A stretch of 64,000 nt of DNA from Elusimicrobia bacterium RIFOXYA2_FULL_47_53. Its GTDB lineage: Bacteria > Elusimicrobiota > Endomicrobiia > Endomicrobiales > XYA2-FULL-47-53. The first letter of the stretch is position 1. Every line of letters begins with the position of its first letter. The DNA lies in NCBI GenBank assembly GCA_001800315.1, contig MGVE01000006.1, forward strand, positions 62,001 to 126,000, read 5' to 3'. The notes beneath the pieces are model-generated. The model saw only the letters and a list, made by a program, of their open reading frames with translations, had not been told where the DNA came from and searched no databases. The position numbers and the translations under genes were made by a program. Below, piece by piece: positions 17,046 to 25,809 of the stretch.

Positions 17046-20000
17046 TTAAATTAATGACTCAAGCCATTCCTTTAGCTGTTCATTTTGCGGTTCCAGCTCA
17101 TAGGCTCTCTGCGCCATCTTTCTGGCTCCCGCTTTGTCTCCCGTGTTCCAGCAGCACAAAGACAGATACTGGTAGGCTCCGGCGAAATTCGGCCTGAACT
17201 TAACTATTTTATTGAGTTCTCTCGTCGCGGCCTCATACTCCCCTTTGTTGAACAGCTCAAGGGCAGACTCAAACAGCACGGAGAGCTTATCGGAGCTTTT
17301 TATCTCAAGAGAAATATTCTTTGAGGAGATGCGCCGCCTTAAAGCCTCGGCTTTTTCCTTAAGGCCGGAAACCAATTCCTGTGTTTTGTCGCGCTCCAGG
17401 GTAAGCGCTCCTTCTTTATAATTCATAAGCCTTGAGAGATTTTCCACCTGGCTCTGTTTGGCTTTTAAAACCTTTTCAAAAGTTTCGTTAACGGCCCTGA
17501 GTTCAATTTCAAGTTTCTCCACGCCGGCTTCCACCGACCCGGCGGCCTCAACGAGAGCGGTCTGCCTGCCGTTTTGCTCTTCCTTCCATTCTTTTTCTTT
17601 TTTCTCAAGTTCGGACCTTATGCCGGCGAGTTCCGAGCGAAGCTTTTCAACTTCTTCGTTCCTGGCCGGGACTTCTTTTCCGTACTGCTGTTCCAGCAGC
17701 TCTATTTCACCGGAAAGCACAGCGATTATCTTGTCGGTTTCTTCCTTGCGGCGTTTGGTCTCCGAGGCCAGCCTGTCTTCTCTCATCGCGAGCCTGATTT
17801 TAAGCGTATTAATCTCTTCTTCCCTGGAACTCAGCTTTATCGCCCAGGTCTCCCTGGTTTCGGAAAGGTTTCTCTGCAAAGCCGCAAGCTGGTCCGAGAG
17901 CTTTCTGTGAAGCTTGCGGGACTCGCGTTCAGCCCTGTTTTTCTCGGACTGAACCGCGGTGTCTTTAAGGGCAGCGTCCAGCTTAACGCGCTCAATTTCT
18001 CTTTCTATATCTTTTCTGTCTTTTTCTATTCTCAGTATTTCATCTTTAATTTTCTTTTCCAGGAAAGCTCTCTCGGAAGACAGCTTTTCTCTGGCTTCAG
18101 TAAAATCGCGCTCATAGCGTTTTAATATCTCCTGTTTTTCCTCTTCGGTTTTTACGGCCTCGGCGCGCAGAGCGGAAAGCATTTTATCCTTTTCATCAGC
18201 CTGTGCTTTCAGCCTTGACTCGGCTTTGGCTATGTCCTGCTCGGTATCCGCGATCTTTGCCTCAAGCGCCATTTTTTCTTCTTCCCATTCCGAGAGGCGT
18301 TTTTCCTCTTCAGTTCTGGCTCTTAACTCCCAAAATTCAAGGTTTGATTTGAGCATTGAAAGCTCTTTCTCTTTCGCTTCCCTGGCCTCAAACCATGTTT
18401 TCTGCATATTCTCAAGATTGTTCTTTAATTCGTTAATCTGCGCGCTCATGCTCTTAACAGATTCTTCCCACTCGCGCTTTTTTTCGGCGGCCTCGGCCGA
18501 CATTAGGCCGACCCTGGATTTGTGCTGCTCCTGGAAACGGGCTAACTCGCTTTCCTTCTCCGCGATAACCCGCCTGGCATTCTCTTCTTCCTCGCGGAGC
18601 ATCTGGCTTATGTTTTCCAGCTCTTTTATCAATATGGCTTTCTCCGCGGCCAGCTCCGCCTCCCTTTGTTTCCAGGACGCCTCAAGGGATTTTTCCTTTT
18701 CCGCCAGCTCGGCCTGCAGGGAGATCAGCTCTTTTTCCTTTGCGCGCAGCTGTTCATGGGACTCAACCTGCAGATCTCTGAGTTTTTCGTCCAGCTCCGC
18801 CTTCTGCTTCTCAAGTTTGAATTTCTCTTCGGTAAACAGTCTGCTTCCTCTTGCCAGCTCGTCCTCAAGGCTTTTTTCTTTCGCCGCGAACTCACTCTGG
18901 GCCGTGGCAAGCTTTTCGCCCAGGGCCTGCAGTTCAGAATTTCTTTTAGACTTTATTTCTTCTATGGCTTTCGCGGACTGCGAGAGCCTTCTTTCGGCTC
19001 TGTGCTGAAAATTCTCAAGGCTTTTTTCCGCCAGCCCGCGCTGCTCGGAGTAATATTCTTCTCTTTCCTTTATATGTTTTTCAAGCGCTTCTATCTCAAC
19101 GCGCCGCGCGTTTACAAGAACCGGGTATTCACTCTCAATTTTTTCGGTTTTAGCCTGAATTTCCTCTATTTCCCGGTTTATCTGCCTGACGCTTTCCGCC
19201 GCGGCGGCTTTAGCCTCTGACAGTTTTATTTTAATGGCCTCTAAACGGGCCGAGGCCTCATTTTCAAGCTTCCCAAGCTCCTCTTCTTTTTCCAGCTTTG
19301 AAGCGTTGAACTCTGAAATCAGCTTTTGTTTCTCTTCTTCCATGGAATCCGAAGCGGCCTTAAGTTCCGCTCTTGAACGGGACAGTTCCTCCCGGAGCTG
19401 CCTGAGCTGATTCTCGTATTGTTCCTCTTTGGCTGACTGCTCGGAACGCAAAACCTCCAGTTGCTTCGTTTCGGCGAAGAGCTTCTCCTCATAGCCGGTT
19501 TTTACTTTTTGCGAAATCGCCTCAAGCTCGGCGCGTCTGCCGGCGAGCGGCTCAAGGCGCTGCTTAAGTTCCGTTTCTATGGCGGCGAGTTCCGCGGCCA
19601 TTTTATTTTCATTAAGGCTCAGCTTTTCCTTAAGTTCCGAGATCTCCCGGGTTTTTGACTTTGTTTTTCCGTCTATTTCCGATTTTACGGTTTCAAGTTC
19701 TGCCGCAAGAGCCGCAAGCTGTTTTTCGCTTTGAGCCTTTGCCGCGGACAGCTCCTGTTCCTTTATTCCAAGCTCCCTGGCTCCGCCAAGCTCCAAAGCT
19801 TTAAGCTTATTCTCTTCTTCCAGGAGTTCTTTTTCTTTCGCGGCTATTTCTATGCCGAATTTTTCCTGCTGGCGTATATATTCTTTTTCCAGAGACCGTA
19901 TTTCCGAATTTATGGCTTCGGTTCTCAGTGAGAATTCATTTTCAAGTTTTGACTTTTGAGCTTCAAAACCCTCTCTTTCCTTTGATAGCGCGGCCTGGAG

Positions 20001-21851
20001 GCTGTCCTCTTCGGCTTTGAGCCTGTTGTATGTTTCCGCCGACTGCACAGACTGCCTTTCAATCTGAGAGCGTATTTCCGAGAGCTTTTCCGCGGCTATT
20101 TTTTCACTCTGGGCAATCCTTTCGGCCTGCGCGGCGATTCTGGCGCGAATCGCATCCTCCTGCCTCTTGTGCTGTTCCGCCAGGGTATTTTTCTGCGTTT
20201 CCCTTCTGAGCATTTCTTCCTGCGAGGAACGGGAGAACTCCTTTAGCTTTTGCTTTATTTCGTCCAGCTGCCTTAAGACAGGCTGCTGCTGCTCCTTTAG
20301 CTCCGCGTCCAGAGCCGCCAGATCCCTTCTTACCAGCGCTTCTCTGGCGGATATTTCGCCTTTGCAGACGCTGACTTCTTTTTCCTTCTGGCTGATGACT
20401 CCGCTCCAGTGCGCCTTTTCCTGCTCCAGCGCCGCCTGCGTGTCGGCGAGTTCCTTATCAAGGGATTCCTTGCGTTTTTTGCAGTCGGCGATCGCCTGCT
20501 CCTCGGCTTTCAGCAGGCCGCTTTGTTTTGCCTGCCATTCTTTCTGGTAGTCCGCGAACTCCGCGGTTTTAATTTCCATCTGCTTCTGCATGGAGAGCTT
20601 TTCTTCCCTGAGCTTGCTTTCAAGGCTTGAGAGTTCGGCGACAAGGCCGGCTTTCTCCTGTTCGGAGCCGGCTTTTCTTTTTTCAAGCGTTTCCCTCATC
20701 TCCCTGAGCTTTATCTCCGATTGAATCTTTATGAGCTTGAGCTCTTCGTCTTTGGACGCTATCTCCCTTGACCAGTTTTCTTTTTCCTGGGAAATTTTCT
20801 GCCTGATATCTTTTAATCTTCTATTGGCGGCGTTTTCCGCTTCCCTGAACTCCTGTATCTTTTTCTCGCCCTCGGCTTTCTCCTGGCTTTCGCGCAGCAT
20901 CAGCTCGGCCTTAAGCGCTCTAAGCTGTTCATCCTTTTCGGATATTACCAGCTGCCAGCGCGACTGTTCTTCGGCTATGCCTTTTTCCAGGGTTTTTATG
21001 CGGTTCTGCGCGCTCAGGCGCAAGGACTCTATTTCCTTTTCCTTTTTCTCCGATTCAATTTTAAACCGCGAGATTTTCTGTTCCAGGGCGCTTTTGAAGG
21101 CTATTAGTTCGGCTTCCTTCTCGGAATAGGCCCCGGCCAATTCGCGGTGCTGGCCTTCCAGCCTGTTTTTGAGCTCATCCTGCTGTTCCTGCCAGGCCGC
21201 CTCAAGATCGCCTTTCACTTTTCTTGACTGCTCTTCCTCCAGGCGCGACTGCGCGTCTTTAAGCGAAATCTGGGTTTTAATGCCCAATATATCGCCCTCC
21301 TTCGCCTTGAGCCTCGCGACCCACTGGTTCTGCTCTTCAAGCAGCTGTCTTTCCATGCTCTTTAATTTATTTTCGGCCTGGGCCAGATCGGCCTGCAGTT
21401 TGCGCAGGGCCTGCTCGCTTTCAAGTTTTTTCTGGGTCTCGGCGAAAACGGCACGGTGTTTAGCCTCGTCAAGTTCCTTGTCTTTGGCGGATATCATTTC
21501 GTTCCATTCGGCGGCCCCGCTCTGAAGTTCGCTGTTTAACTGGGCGAGGCTGTCTTGTATATTTTCCTGCATTATTTTAAGCTCTGACTCTCTTTTTAAC
21601 TTTTCCTGCTCCGCGGAACTGATAAGCGAGTCTAAGCGCGCTTTAAGAGTAATGCCTTCCTCTTCCTTATCTTTTATTTTTTTAAGAAACAGCTCGCGCT
21701 CCGAAGCTATCCTTTTCTCTATAGCTTTCAGCTGTTCTTCGGCGCGGCCGCGCGCTTCCGCGAGCTGGCCGCTTTCGGGAACCGCCGCTTTCGGGGCCTC
21801 AATAATTTCTTCTTTTTGTTCCTGAGTGTTTCTTTTTTTGAAAAATTCCAT
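17046..21851 (-). CDS. Giant coiled-coil protein, 1601 aa, with C-terminal TPRs
   Basis: This predicted cytoplasmic protein is nearly all coiled coil from residue 25 to about 1520. It has recurring units with one Trp followed by a charged heptad run ('NQWVARLKAKEGDI', 'SRWQLVISEKDEQL', 'ENWSREIASKDEEL', 'ETWAIKLSSREEEI'). The last 80 residues form about two tetratricopeptide repeats ('ALELFNKGEYEAATRELNKI', 'KMAQRAYELEPQNEQLKEWL') that closely resemble the C-terminal TPRs of the FliF/FliG fusion encoded just upstream. GGAGGG precedes the ATG. No nucleotide-binding motif is visible, so SMC-type ATPase function is not supported. It could be a scaffold or track that docks through its TPRs. Confidence 0.82.
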   Translation of the reverse strand: MEFFKKRNTQEQKEEIIEAPKAAVPESGQLAEARGRAEEQLKAIEKRIASERELFLKKIKDKEEEGITLKARLDSLISSAEQEKLKRESELKIMQENIQDSLAQLNSELQSGAAEWNEMISAKDKELDEAKHRAVFAETQKKLESEQALRKLQADLAQAENKLKSMERQLLEEQNQWVARLKAKEGDILGIKTQISLKDAQSRLEEEQSRKVKGDLEAAWQEQQDELKNRLEGQHRELAGAYSEKEAELIAFKSALEQKISRFKIESEKKEKEIESLRLSAQNRIKTLEKGIAEEQSRWQLVISEKDEQLRALKAELMLRESQEKAEGEKKIQEFREAENAANRRLKDIRQKISQEKENWSREIASKDEELKLIKIQSEIKLREMRETLEKRKAGSEQEKAGLVAELSSLESKLREEKLSMQKQMEIKTAEFADYQKEWQAKQSGLLKAEEQAIADCKKRKESLDKELADTQAALEQEKAHWSGVISQKEKEVSVCKGEISAREALVRRDLAALDAELKEQQQPVLRQLDEIKQKLKEFSRSSQEEMLRRETQKNTLAEQHKRQEDAIRARIAAQAERIAQSEKIAAEKLSEIRSQIERQSVQSAETYNRLKAEEDSLQAALSKEREGFEAQKSKLENEFSLRTEAINSEIRSLEKEYIRQQEKFGIEIAAKEKELLEEENKLKALELGGARELGIKEQELSAAKAQSEKQLAALAAELETVKSEIDGKTKSKTREISELKEKLSLNENKMAAELAAIETELKQRLEPLAGRRAELEAISQKVKTGYEEKLFAETKQLEVLRSEQSAKEEQYENQLRQLREELSRSRAELKAASDSMEEEKQKLISEFNASKLEKEEELGKLENEASARLEAIKIKLSEAKAAAAESVRQINREIEEIQAKTEKIESEYPVLVNARRVEIEALEKHIKEREEYYSEQRGLAEKSLENFQHRAERRLSQSAKAIEEIKSKRNSELQALGEKLATAQSEFAAKEKSLEDELARGSRLFTEEKFKLEKQKAELDEKLRDLQVESHEQLRAKEKELISLQAELAEKEKSLEASWKQREAELAAEKAILIKELENISQMLREEEENARRVIAEKESELARFQEQHKSRVGLMSAEAAEKKREWEESVKSMSAQINELKNNLENMQKTWFEAREAKEKELSMLKSNLEFWELRARTEEEKRLSEWEEEKMALEAKIADTEQDIAKAESRLKAQADEKDKMLSALRAEAVKTEEEKQEILKRYERDFTEAREKLSSERAFLEKKIKDEILRIEKDRKDIEREIERVKLDAALKDTAVQSEKNRAERESRKLHRKLSDQLAALQRNLSETRETWAIKLSSREEEINTLKIRLAMREDRLASETKRRKEETDKIIAVLSGEIELLEQQYGKEVPARNEEVEKLRSELAGIRSELEKKEKEWKEEQNGRQTALVEAAGSVEAGVEKLEIELRAVNETFEKVLKAKQSQVENLSRLMNYKEGALTLERDKTQELVSGLKEKAEALRRRISSKNISLEIKSSDKLSVLFESALELFNKGEYEAATRELNKIVKFRPNFAGAYQYLSLCCWNTGDKAGARKMAQRAYELEPQNEQLKEWLESLI

Positions 21852-21865
21852 CTATCCCTCCGCTG

Positions 21866-23659
21866 TTACACTGTTCTTTTCTGGGATGAAAGCCAGTTTC
21901 TGAGTTCCTGGTTTGAAGGGTCAAACTCAAGGGCTTTTTCATAGGCGTTTACGGCTTCATTGGCGCGGCCAAGCGCGTAGTAGGCGCCGCCAAGGTACTG
22001 GTAAACCGCGGCATTGCCCGGATCCATCTGCTGACAGTATTCAAAATATGTTATCGCGTCCTCATACTGGCCCGACTCGTAGTACTGCACGCCCGCGTTG
22101 AAATAATCGTTTATGGAAGAGGTTTCCGAAGCCTGTTTCTGCTCCTGCTCAGCCTCTATGTCCGAGGAACCTTCAAGTATGGCGCTTTTCGGTTTCTCTC
22201 GTATGAATATCTTGCCGTCTTTTTCAAGCTGCTTGATAAGGTCCACTATTTTCTTTCTTTCTTCTTCAATTTCTTCGTTTGTGGCCGGCCTGCCGTACTC
22301 CATCTCTTCCTTAAGCATTGCGGCCGCGCTCGTGGACATATTCGTAAAGAACTTATTTAATATTTCGGGAGCAGCGTTGCGAAGGCCGCGGGCCAGGTTG
22401 TCGGACTTAAGCTCCCTTATGATTGTCTGCATGGCCTGGTCCGGAAATGAGGGAATATCCTCAAAAGTGATTATGAATTTTCTGACTTTGTCATACAGGT
22501 CCGGCTTCTCATTTTTTAAATAATCCAGTATGTTGTCAAGCGTGATCCTGTCAACTTTCTCCAGCACATTGAGCAGGTGGTCAAGCCCTCCGATGACAAA
22601 ATCTATCTTTTCTTTGAGCTCGTTATCATAGGACATCAGCTCTTCCTGGGTCATCAGCCTTACTTTGGCCATCTCAACGGCCACCTGGGCCTGCAGCTCC
22701 GGAGGGAAGGAACCGAGTATTTCCTTAACATATTCCGGCTTCAAGTAGCTCACGACAAGCGCTATTTCCTGAGGCTCCTCTCTTCTTATAAGATATATCA
22801 GCTGCCTTAAATTCTCGTCGTTTACATAGCTGAACGGTATATATTTTTCTTTTTCAAGCTCTTCAATCTCTTCCTGGGTCATACCCTCGCCGACCCCGCC
22901 GACTCCGCCGCCGGCCCCGTCTTTGCCGGCTTCATCCTCGGGCCCGCCCTCAAACTTTGAATCCACGGTAACCTCGGTGCCGCCTTTCTCTTTGAGCGTC
23001 TGCACATAATGACGAAAGAAGCTCGCGAGCGGCCCGAACAAAAACATAAGGAGCAGAAGGGCCAGAATAGCCGGTATCAGCACCTTGGGTTTAAAAAGCT
23101 CTTCGCTGAAGCCGGGCGTGAACTTGGTTTTCTTGAAATCTATCTTGTCGCCTCTTTTAGGGTCAATCTTGAGCGAAGTGGTTATGGCGTCTTTGACCAT
23201 ATCAAGGCCTTCCTGCGAGACTTTTTCGTCATAAAGAACCGTGACCAGCTGCTTTTTGATGACTGTTTTTGTTTCCACTTTAACTTCTTCGGCGGTGCCG
23301 GACTCTTCCTTTGATTCTCCCGGCGCCGATTCCTGAGATACGGATTTGGGGTTGGGTATGCCGGGCAGGAGATATTCCACCTCTCCGAGCCTTTTCTTTT
23401 TCTCTGTCTTTTTTTCTTTCGCGGCCTGATTGGAGGTCTTTGTTTCCATGCCCAGCTCCACATCCACTATGACGATGGCTTTGCCGGGGCCGAGTATCTT
23501 GTCAAGTATGAAGGTCTGAATGTATTCAGCCTTGTCTTTCTCGTACCTTACTTCCTGGTCCATAAGGGAAAAGGGAGAGTTGTCGTTGGCCGCGAACAGC
23601 GGAAAAATAAAAAAACAAACCAAAACGGCAGCCAGGCCTGATGTTTTTTTCTTTTTCAT
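21866..23659 (-). CDS. FliF C-terminal half / FliG middle and C-terminal domains / TPR fusion protein
   Basis: This 597-aa protein starts with a signal sequence (residues 1-23). Residues about 24-185 match the C-terminal periplasmic part of FliF: 'YIQTFILDKILGPGKAIVIV' resembles the FliF segment after the ring motifs, and 'KIDPKRGDKIDFKK' matches its conserved RGD-like strand before the last TM. One TM helix follows (about 190-213), then an acidic Gly-rich linker. Residues about 284-486 are FliG middle and C domains, including the EHPQ-type motif as 'EEPQEIA', 'GGLDHLLNVLEKVDR', 'FIITFEDI' and 'NKFFTNMSTSAAAMLKEEM'. Two TPRs end the protein (about 518-597). FliF ring-building domains and FliG-N are absent. 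AAAAGGA upstream of the ATG at 23659 favours this start over the track start at 23701. No flagellar genes are nearby. Confidence 0.85.
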   Translation of the reverse strand: MKKKKTSGLAAVLVCFFIFPLFAANDNSPFSLMDQEVRYEKDKAEYIQTFILDKILGPGKAIVIVDVELGMETKTSNQAAKEKKTEKKKRLGEVEYLLPGIPNPKSVSQESAPGESKEESGTAEEVKVETKTVIKKQLVTVLYDEKVSQEGLDMVKDAITTSLKIDPKRGDKIDFKKTKFTPGFSEELFKPKVLIPAILALLLLMFLFGPLASFFRHYVQTLKEKGGTEVTVDSKFEGGPEDEAGKDGAGGGVGGVGEGMTQEEIEELEKEKYIPFSYVNDENLRQLIYLIRREEPQEIALVVSYLKPEYVKEILGSFPPELQAQVAVEMAKVRLMTQEELMSYDNELKEKIDFVIGGLDHLLNVLEKVDRITLDNILDYLKNEKPDLYDKVRKFIITFEDIPSFPDQAMQTIIRELKSDNLARGLRNAAPEILNKFFTNMSTSAAAMLKEEMEYGRPATNEEIEEERKKIVDLIKQLEKDGKIFIREKPKSAILEGSSDIEAEQEQKQASETSSINDYFNAGVQYYESGQYEDAITYFEYCQQMDPGNAAVYQYLGGAYYALGRANEAVNAYEKALEFDPSNQELRNWLSSQKRTV

Positions 23660-23667
23660 TGAGTTTG

Positions 23668-23674
23668 TCCTTTT
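23668..23674 (-). promoter_or_regulatory. Ribosome binding site deciding the FliF/FliG fusion start
   Basis: On the minus strand AAAAGGA lies 8 nt upstream of the ATG at 23659. The ATG 14 codons further upstream (23701) has no such site and would place a charged stretch before the signal sequence. This supports the shorter protein. Confidence 0.65.
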
Positions 23675-23703
23675 GTGAAAATAATTAATATTAAGGTTCA
23701 TAG

Positions 23704-25320
23704 TTATTTAAGTTGATTTAAGAACTCGGCTACGACCTTGTTGGTCGGGTCAAGCTCCATAACCTTCATCCAGACCGCTCTGGCTTTGTCAGTCTGATCC
23801 ATCATGAAGAAGGCCGAACCCATTATTTCAAGCGCCGTAATGTTGGCCGGCTCAAGGTTGAGTATTTCCTGAGCCTTAATCAGCGCCTGGTCATACTTGC
23901 CTTCAATAATGGACTGTCTGGCGTCATAGATCTTCTGGTCTATGATGGTAAATCCGACGACATCCTCTTTCTGGGCGTCGGTAACCGTGATGCCGAGGTC
24001 TTTCTCTATCTTGTTAAGCAGAGCCAGCAGTTTCATGTTGCCGGGATTCTTGTAATAAGCATACCTGAAGGCATTAATAGCGGCTTTGTCGTCGCCTTCA
24101 ACAAAACCGGCCACGCCTTTGCGTATGGATACAGCTTCTTCGCTTTCTCCCGGAGCCGCCGGCAGGTAGCCGGTAACAATCTGTATCTTGCCGAACATTC
24201 TCTTGACATCCTGGCTGCCCGGATCAATATCAAGCGCGGCTTCCAGGCGGCTGAAGGCCAGCAGGAAATTGCCTTTGTTGTAAGCTTCCATGCCTTCCTG
24301 AATATAGCGGCGCACAAGGGTTTCTCTGTCCTGGCTGACCGATGGTCCGAAGCGCCAGGAACCTGAAATTCTGTGGGAGAGCCCGAGGTCGTGCAGGGCA
24401 AAAGCGTAGTCCAGGCCGTAATCTTTATATTTGACTCCGAAACCGGCCGAGGTCTCGCGGATACCCTGTTCGCCCTCAAAGCCAAGCCTTAAACAGGCGA
24501 AATTTACAACCCAGTATTCCGCGCCGATGTGCCAGCCCATATTTGCTTTTAAATTCTTGTCTATATCAAAAGCTACGAGAAGTTTTTTTCTAAGGAAGGT
24601 GTGGCTGGCTCCGAACCTGAAAATAAGCGGGAGTTTGTCGTCCGTGTCTCCGAATTTCGCGCTTAAAAGGTTCTGTATGCCGAAACCGAGGTTAAGCTCC
24701 TGGAACCTGTGGTTAAATCCCTGTATGAGAATGTCGGTATCAAATGTGACAAAACCGTTGGTTGAATAATCCAGGGTATGAGTTATGTATTTGCCGGAAA
24801 CACCGACAGAAACGTTTTCTTTGATTTTCTTTCCGTACGCGCCGGTAAGGGCCATCTGCACATCGTCAAAATACCCGAGAGTCTGTATATCTATGATATC
24901 TTCTTTATTTTGGTCAAAGGTAATTGCTATTTTTTCAAATCCGCCCGAATAAAGCCGTGTGAGGTTAACGCCGAAAACGCCGAGTTTGGGGGTGGGGTGA
25001 ACATATGAAAGGAAATCGTAGCTTGTGTCCGCGAAAAGGTTAACATGAAGCGCCATAACCTCTTTTCTGTCCAGCTGTGTCAGGCCCGCGGGGTTCCAAT
25101 AGGTGGCTGAAGCGTCATCCGATACGGCGAAGAAGGCTTTGCCCATGCCCAGAGAACGCGCGCCTGCTCCCCATGAAAGGAACTGGCCCGGCTGGCCTCC
25201 GGTACCCGCGCCAAATACCAAAGCAAGAGGGCACGCGGTAATAAGTATCGCGCAAGCCAATACTTTTGCCGCCCTCTTAAGCCCTGCTATTTGATTGATC
25301 AGGCCCGTTATTTTATTCAT
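23704..25320 (-). CDS. PorV-like outer-membrane barrel with C-terminal TPR repeats
   Basis: This is a 538-aa exported protein. A signal peptide ends near 'ALVFGAG'. Right after it comes the PorV/PorQ signature 'GARSLGMGKAFFAVSDDASA' followed by 'TYWNPAGL', then about 280 residues of amphipathic beta strands (to about residue 320). The C-terminal 210 residues are TPR-like helical repeats ('YNKGNFLLAFSRLEAALDID', 'DQALIKAQEILNLEPANITA', 'KARAVWMKVMELDPTNK'). PorV proteins are FadL-like outer-membrane barrels; in T9SS the PorV protein shuttles cargo with a conserved C-terminal domain. TPR fusion to PorV is known from several non-Bacteroidetes phyla. It lies 18 nt after the FlgD-Ig gene, which may be its cargo or partner; that is inference. 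Confidence 0.85.
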   Translation of the reverse strand: MNKITGLINQIAGLKRAAKVLACAILITACPLALVFGAGTGGQPGQFLSWGAGARSLGMGKAFFAVSDDASATYWNPAGLTQLDRKEVMALHVNLFADTSYDFLSYVHPTPKLGVFGVNLTRLYSGGFEKIAITFDQNKEDIIDIQTLGYFDDVQMALTGAYGKKIKENVSVGVSGKYITHTLDYSTNGFVTFDTDILIQGFNHRFQELNLGFGIQNLLSAKFGDTDDKLPLIFRFGASHTFLRKKLLVAFDIDKNLKANMGWHIGAEYWVVNFACLRLGFEGEQGIRETSAGFGVKYKDYGLDYAFALHDLGLSHRISGSWRFGPSVSQDRETLVRRYIQEGMEAYNKGNFLLAFSRLEAALDIDPGSQDVKRMFGKIQIVTGYLPAAPGESEEAVSIRKGVAGFVEGDDKAAINAFRYAYYKNPGNMKLLALLNKIEKDLGITVTDAQKEDVVGFTIIDQKIYDARQSIIEGKYDQALIKAQEILNLEPANITALEIMGSAFFMMDQTDKARAVWMKVMELDPTNKVVAEFLNQLK

Positions 25321-25338
25321 CTTAGTTTACCGCTGCTG

Positions 25339-25728
25339 TTAATGCACTACGCCTATTTTTCTGACCGATGAAAGCCTGGCATTTGAGTTCTCTATTTCCA
25401 CCACAGCCAGGTAACCGCCCATTGATACTTTCTGTCCCGATTCGTCGGTTCCGTCCCAGACTATTTTGCTTGTTCCGGGATTTACGATGTTCTGCGGGTA
25501 ATCCCTCACGACATTGCCGAAAAGGTCAAATATCCTGACCCTGACTTCCGAGTGGCCGGAAAGACGGTAAATTATCGTGGTTGATTCCCTGCGGGAGTCA
25601 AAAGGGTTCGGATAATTACTGACCTGTCCGTCCTGCCAGAGATTCAGGCCGGCGGTGGAAACTTTACCGGTCCCGATCAGGGCTGTCAGCAGAAGCAGCG
25701 TGATAATCATCCTTATCGACCTTTTCAT
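25339..25728 (-). CDS. Small exported protein consisting of a FlgD-type Ig C-terminal domain
   Basis: This is a 129-aa protein with a signal peptide (residues 1-26, 'MIITLLLLTALIGTGKVSTA') and then a single FlgD_ig-like beta domain. It shows 'VSNYPNPFDS', 'VRVRIFDLFGNVV', 'IVWDGTDESGQKVSMGGY' and ends 'SVRKIGVVH'. The same domain ends the giant protein of this window ('VSNFPNPVD', 'VPWDGSNEAGDKVAKGGY', 'AIRKVGIIH'). Such domains are usually C-terminal appendices of large exported proteins, so a free-standing copy is unusual. It is the first gene after the riboswitch leader, with GGGAG before the ATG. It could cap, chaperone or compete for the factor that handles the giant protein. Confidence 0.85.
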   Translation of the reverse strand: MKRSIRMIITLLLLTALIGTGKVSTAGLNLWQDGQVSNYPNPFDSRRESTTIIYRLSGHSEVRVRIFDLFGNVVRDYPQNIVNPGTSKIVWDGTDESGQKVSMGGYLAVVEIENSNARLSSVRKIGVVH

Positions 25729-25758
25729 TTTTTTTCTCCCTTAATAAGAGCCGTTCCC

Positions 25759-25799
25759 GAAAAAATAAAAGCCGAATCGCCTTACCACGGGCAATCCGG
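25759..25799 (-). terminator. Intrinsic terminator of the second riboswitch
   Basis: On the minus strand CCGGATTGCC and GGCGATTCGG form a 10-bp stem (two G-U pairs) with an 8-nt loop, followed at once by CTTTTATTTTTT. It lies about 30 nt before the first gene of the operon. Its 5' arm overlaps by four bases a GGTAACCGG segment able to pair with the 3' side of aptamer 2, so terminator and antiterminator are mutually exclusive. Confidence 0.8.
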
Positions 25800-25809
25800 T
25801 TACCTTTGT

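Noticed and set aside
17046-21851. SMC/Rad50-like ATPase
   Set aside because: No Walker A, Walker B or signature motif; the ends are a short polar N-terminus and TPRs.
23660-23701. Upstream start of the FliF/FliG fusion
   Set aside because: No ribosome binding site, while AAAAGGA precedes the ATG at 23659 and the signal peptide begins there.
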